A stretch of DNA of 64,000 bases, from positions 13,469,759-13,533,758 of the forward strand of contig CM042089.1 in assembly GCA_023512835.1 (NCBI GenBank), in the 5' to 3' direction. Under the pieces are notes generated by a model. The model was given only the letters and a program-made list of their open reading frames with translations. It had not been told where the DNA came from and made no database searches. Both the position numbers and the translations under genes were made by a program. This DNA is from Taxillus chinensis. Its lineage: Eukaryota > Streptophyta > Magnoliopsida > Santalales > Loranthaceae. Positions 60,913 to 64,000 of the stretch are shown here, piece after piece. How positions within the stretch are numbered: position 1 is the first letter of the stretch; every line of letters starts with the position of its first letter.

Positions 60913-61492
60913 TGGAATGACCCGTATTTTGCGGTATGTAAGAAGTTAATCATAAATGCCTTGTGAGTGGAACTTGTTGGGTTTTAGGGAGTTTCCTTCC
61001 CACACACTTTAGCTAAAACACCTTGAATGTTGATGCACAAGTTTAAGGTAAGAGATGGGCCCAAGAGGGGACTTTTGGGAGGTGCACGTGACAATGCACA
61101 TCATATGGGGATATGACGTGCAAGGAGATTTTGGTTTGCCTGTCTCCTACATGATCCTACGAAGTTTAGGGTAGAATTTCACAGCTTTTGGAGGTGCACG
61201 TCATATGGGGATATGACGTGCATTATGGCGTGCAGCCATATTTTTGTACCGTCACCTTGGTTTTGTTGTTCTAAACATTTTTTTCCAAAGGGGCATGTTG
61301 GAATTATGGATATTTTGGCGTGTATGGATGCGGGAAGGTTATAGCTTGTTCCATCAAAACTATGTCGTTTTGATGCTGGGATTCATTTAATCAAAACAGC
61401 GTCGTTTTGGGGTGTGGAGGTGTCTATATAAAGAGGTGAAGGCTCCTTGTTTTAGGTTTAGGGTTCTCTTCTTCAGCCACTACAGCCATCGC

Positions 61493-61567
<75 letters not shown>

Positions 61568-62829
61568 GGCCATTCTTTGTTGTGGTGTTTCTCGTGGGCG
61601 AACGACATTCAGCGTGGGAGCAGGATCGTTGCTGTGGTGATACGTTTTCCTACAGGTAGGGGTTCTGTCTCCTTGTACCTAATCCGGGGTCAGGCCCCAT
61701 GGTGGATGAACTGTTGGATATCATTATTGTTGTTATATTATTTATATGTAAATTCATATAGGTGTGATCTCCTATATGAATGTTGGCCTTCAATGGCGTC
61801 TTGGAGTGATTCTGACGTTGGGTGGGGCAGTGCATGTTAAATGTTCGATAAAATGCCTGTGTGAATATGTCTCCTTGTACCTAATCCGGGGTTAGGCCCC
61901 ATGGTGGATGAACTGTTGGATATCATTATTGTTGTTATATTATTTATATATAAATTCATATAGGTGTGATCTCCTATATGAATGTTGGCCTTCAATGGCG
62001 TCTTGGAGTAATTCTGACGTTGGGTGGGCAGTGCATGTTAAATGTTCGATAAAATGCCTGTGTGAATATGTCTGTGTGAATATGCCTAGTATGTGTTTGA
62101 TAATATGCCAGTGTGGCTGGATTTGTGAGTTGGTAAAGGTGTGCATGCTAAGTGTTTGTTTTTATGCCTGAGTGGCTGGGTTTGTACATTTGTGAATGTG
62201 TGCCTACCAAGTGTTTGGTTTTATGCCTGAGTGGCTATGTGTACTATGTTTTGTGAAACCCGGTGGCTGTGGAAGCCCGGGACTGTTTTGTGAAACCCGG
62301 TGGCTGTGGAAGCCCGGGACTGTTCATGTACTAGCTTGTGTGACTATGAAAATGATTGTATTTGCTGATATGGCTTGTTATTATATATGGTGAAATAATT
62401 GTATCACGACACTGCACTTGTACACATGGCATGTAGATGCTAGGAGCATGGGATGGGTTGGGGAGACATGATCCCTACTGAGCTGTGGTTGCTCACCCCT
62501 CCTACCATGTTGTTTTCTTTACAGGAACCTACATGCGTTAGGTGGTAACACCAAGGTGGAAGACTTGCTTGTGGTTTGCTTATTGTTATTTGAGTTTTGT
62601 TGTTTTTATGTGAGCTTTGTAACCCCAGTGGAGAGATATTGTAAAGAGGAGTTTAATGTAATAAAAGCATGTTTGGATACATTTGTAATGTTTGAACTTA
62701 ATAAATATATGACTTTGTCTCTGAATATAAAATGTGAAGTGTATGTTGTATTCTAACCTCCTTATCCTAACTCGGGTAAAGGGAGGATCACGTTCCGGTC
62801 TCCTCGGGTTGGAAATCTGGGGCGTGACA
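60913..62829 (+). mobile_element. 5' LTR of a Ty3/gypsy retrotransposon
   Basis: Begins TGGAATGACCCG and ends GGGGCGTGACA. It aligns with the solo LTR at 10739-12458. Contains (GA)n at 61500-61563, a 202-bp tandem duplication (61668-62071) and a 37-bp tandem (62252-62325). The internal region follows, so this is an element and not a solo LTR. Its 3' part is beyond the window. Confidence 0.9.
61668..62071 (+). repeat. 202-bp tandem duplication in the LTR
   Basis: Two copies starting TCTCCTTGTACCTAATCC at 61668 and 61870, differing by a few bases. They are absent as a duplicate in the solo LTR at 10739. Confidence 0.85.
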
Positions 62830-62832
62830 ATA

Positions 62833-62850
62833 TGGTATCAGAGCATGGTC
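62833..62850 (+). other. Primer-binding site (initiator tRNA-Met)
   Basis: TGGTATCAGAGCATGG follows the LTR end by three bases, the standard plant LTR-element PBS complementary to the tRNA-iMet 3' end. Confidence 0.9.
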
Positions 62851-63312
62851 TAGTTGGCCTAGTGTAGTGGGCGGATCTGGTTATCTTGAGTCCTTTGGAG
62901 GAGCCTGGAGGGACGTGCCTGATCAACACGGTCCTCTTGGAGCCTCTAAGGTGTACTTGGGGTAGTCCAGACCTGAGGTAGGATTTGCATGCATGAGCAT
63001 TAGGGCACTAGTTGCATTTGTTGTTGTGTGTGAAGGTGTGGATAACTTTTAAAATTGTAATTGTGATAAAAGAAAAATGTAAATAATGTGATAAGGTGTA
63101 AACTGTGCAACTCTGATTTTTCTTGAAATACCTTGAGCATGACTACAAGGAAAGGTCCTTGTTTCTTTGAGCTGTGTGCAATGTGGATTGATGTAATGTG
63201 TGAAATGTGACATGCCTTGTGATAGTAGCATTGTTAATTGGGGTAGAGGTAGTGACACGCGATAGATTATGAATTCGTTTTAATGGTTGTTTTTCTTACT
63301 TCGTGTAGTAAG

Positions 63313-64000
63313 AATGCCACCAAGTAGAGTGACACGCGCGTCCGGGGTAGTGGCTGATGAGTTATCTGCCCATGAGGGTCCGGGTGCGAGGCAGTCCACT
63401 GGAGGACATGCGCTGTTGCTGGCGCAGTTGCGTGAGGGCATCCGGCAGGAAGTCCAGGAGCTGAGGGAAGGTATCCAGCAAGAAGTTTAGGAGGAGGTGC
63501 GCCGTGAGATAGCGGCACAGCAGGTGGTGCCACCACTACCACCACCAGTGGGGGAGCTACCTCGTGAGCGTGAGAGTTTGTTGGGTGGCGTACCGATTCG
63601 TGTAGAGGATGATGTGATGACACGGTTTCGAAAGGAACAACCTCCAAAGTTCAAGGGAGAAGGGGATCCTGTGGTAGCTGAGCAGTGGCTGAGGCAGATC
63701 GAGCATGTGTTTTCCTTTCTCCTACCCCGGGAGGAGGATAAGGTGAGACTCGCCATTCGGCAGCTAGAGGGGAATGCTCTGGAATGGTGGTTGAGTGTCG
63801 CGGGGAGCCGTGCGGTGCAGTTCATGCTATGGGAGGAGTTCTTGCAGCTCTTCCATGACGAGTTCTTCCCGGAGTCCTTGAGATGGCAAAAGAGGGAGGA
63901 GTTTGGCAGCTTGAGGCATAGATCAAGGACGGTACCTGAGTATGAGCGAGAGTTCCGGAGCTTGAGTAGGTTTGCTCCCGAGACTGTGGCAAAGGAGGAC
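63313..64000 (+). pseudogene. Ty3/gypsy gag (retrotransposon gag domain), partial, one in-frame stop
   Basis: ATG 63313 (MPPSRVTRASG). A helical REGIRQEVQELREGIQQEV stretch is followed by TAG at 63488-63490, where a Gln or similar codon is expected. The frame then continues through PPKFKGEGDPVVAEQWL, LEGNALEWW and FFPESLRWQKREEFGSL, the core of the plant retrotransposon gag domain, to the window edge. The region 62851-63312 is an untranslated leader. Gag forms the virus-like particle. Confidence 0.85.

Noticed and set aside
62833..62850. tRNA-like sequence
   Set aside because: It is only the short primer-binding site after an LTR, with no tRNA cloverleaf.

Overview
This is nuclear DNA of a flowering plant. 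It is AT-rich, its genes are split by GT-AG introns, and much of it is Ty3/gypsy LTRs, hAT, CACTA and Tourist-like elements and long microsatellites. The protein-coding loci are plant types: a FRIGIDA-like protein, histidine-pathway IGP dehydratase, an IDM1-like PHD-finger acetyltransferase, a PSB27-H2/LPA19-like protein and a PUB-domain protein. The species cannot be fixed from the sequence.

Layout. 1-1477 is one end of a hAT element with a broken transposase, inserted in a gypsy LTR fragment (1478 to about 3080). 5635-8615 (minus) is an intact three-exon FRIGIDA-like gene. 8.6-16.2 kb is repeats: a poly(T)-poly(G) tract, a perfect solo LTR with target duplication (10739-12458), a hairpin MITE, a hAT MITE and a decayed LTR. 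17.5-18.1 kb is a broken PUB-domain gene. 22.5-28.95 kb is a CACTA remnant holding nested LTRs. 30.3-30.9 kb is a frameshifted PSB27-H2 copy. 31667-33974 (minus) is IGP dehydratase. 35579-44096 (minus) is the IDM1-like gene. 60913 to the right edge is the 5' LTR, primer-binding site and gag of a Ty3/gypsy element.

The highlight is 46.1-56.4 kb, a rearranged endogenous geminivirus. It has three origin hairpins, all keeping the geminiviral nonanucleotide on the virion strand. There are three Rep copies, one with an open frame of 366 codons. There are two REn-like genes, two coat/nuclear-shuttle-like genes, two begomovirus-BC1-like movement-protein genes and a small membrane ORF. CP and MP lie in tandem in virion sense, opposite to REn and Rep. 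One complete turn of the genome is about 4.1 kb once an inserted solo LTR is removed. This implies a monopartite virus closest in plan to citlodaviruses, but with a REn and an apparently unspliced Rep. The copies form a large head-to-head inverted repeat (arms about 3.4 kb), a natural hairpin-RNA architecture. The whole cluster sits between Harbinger-like terminal inverted repeats with TTA duplications at 45510 and 56914.

Many conserved host exons carry single-base indels, often in homopolymers, while the FRIGIDA-like gene is clean. These breaks may be draft-assembly errors or genuine decay.
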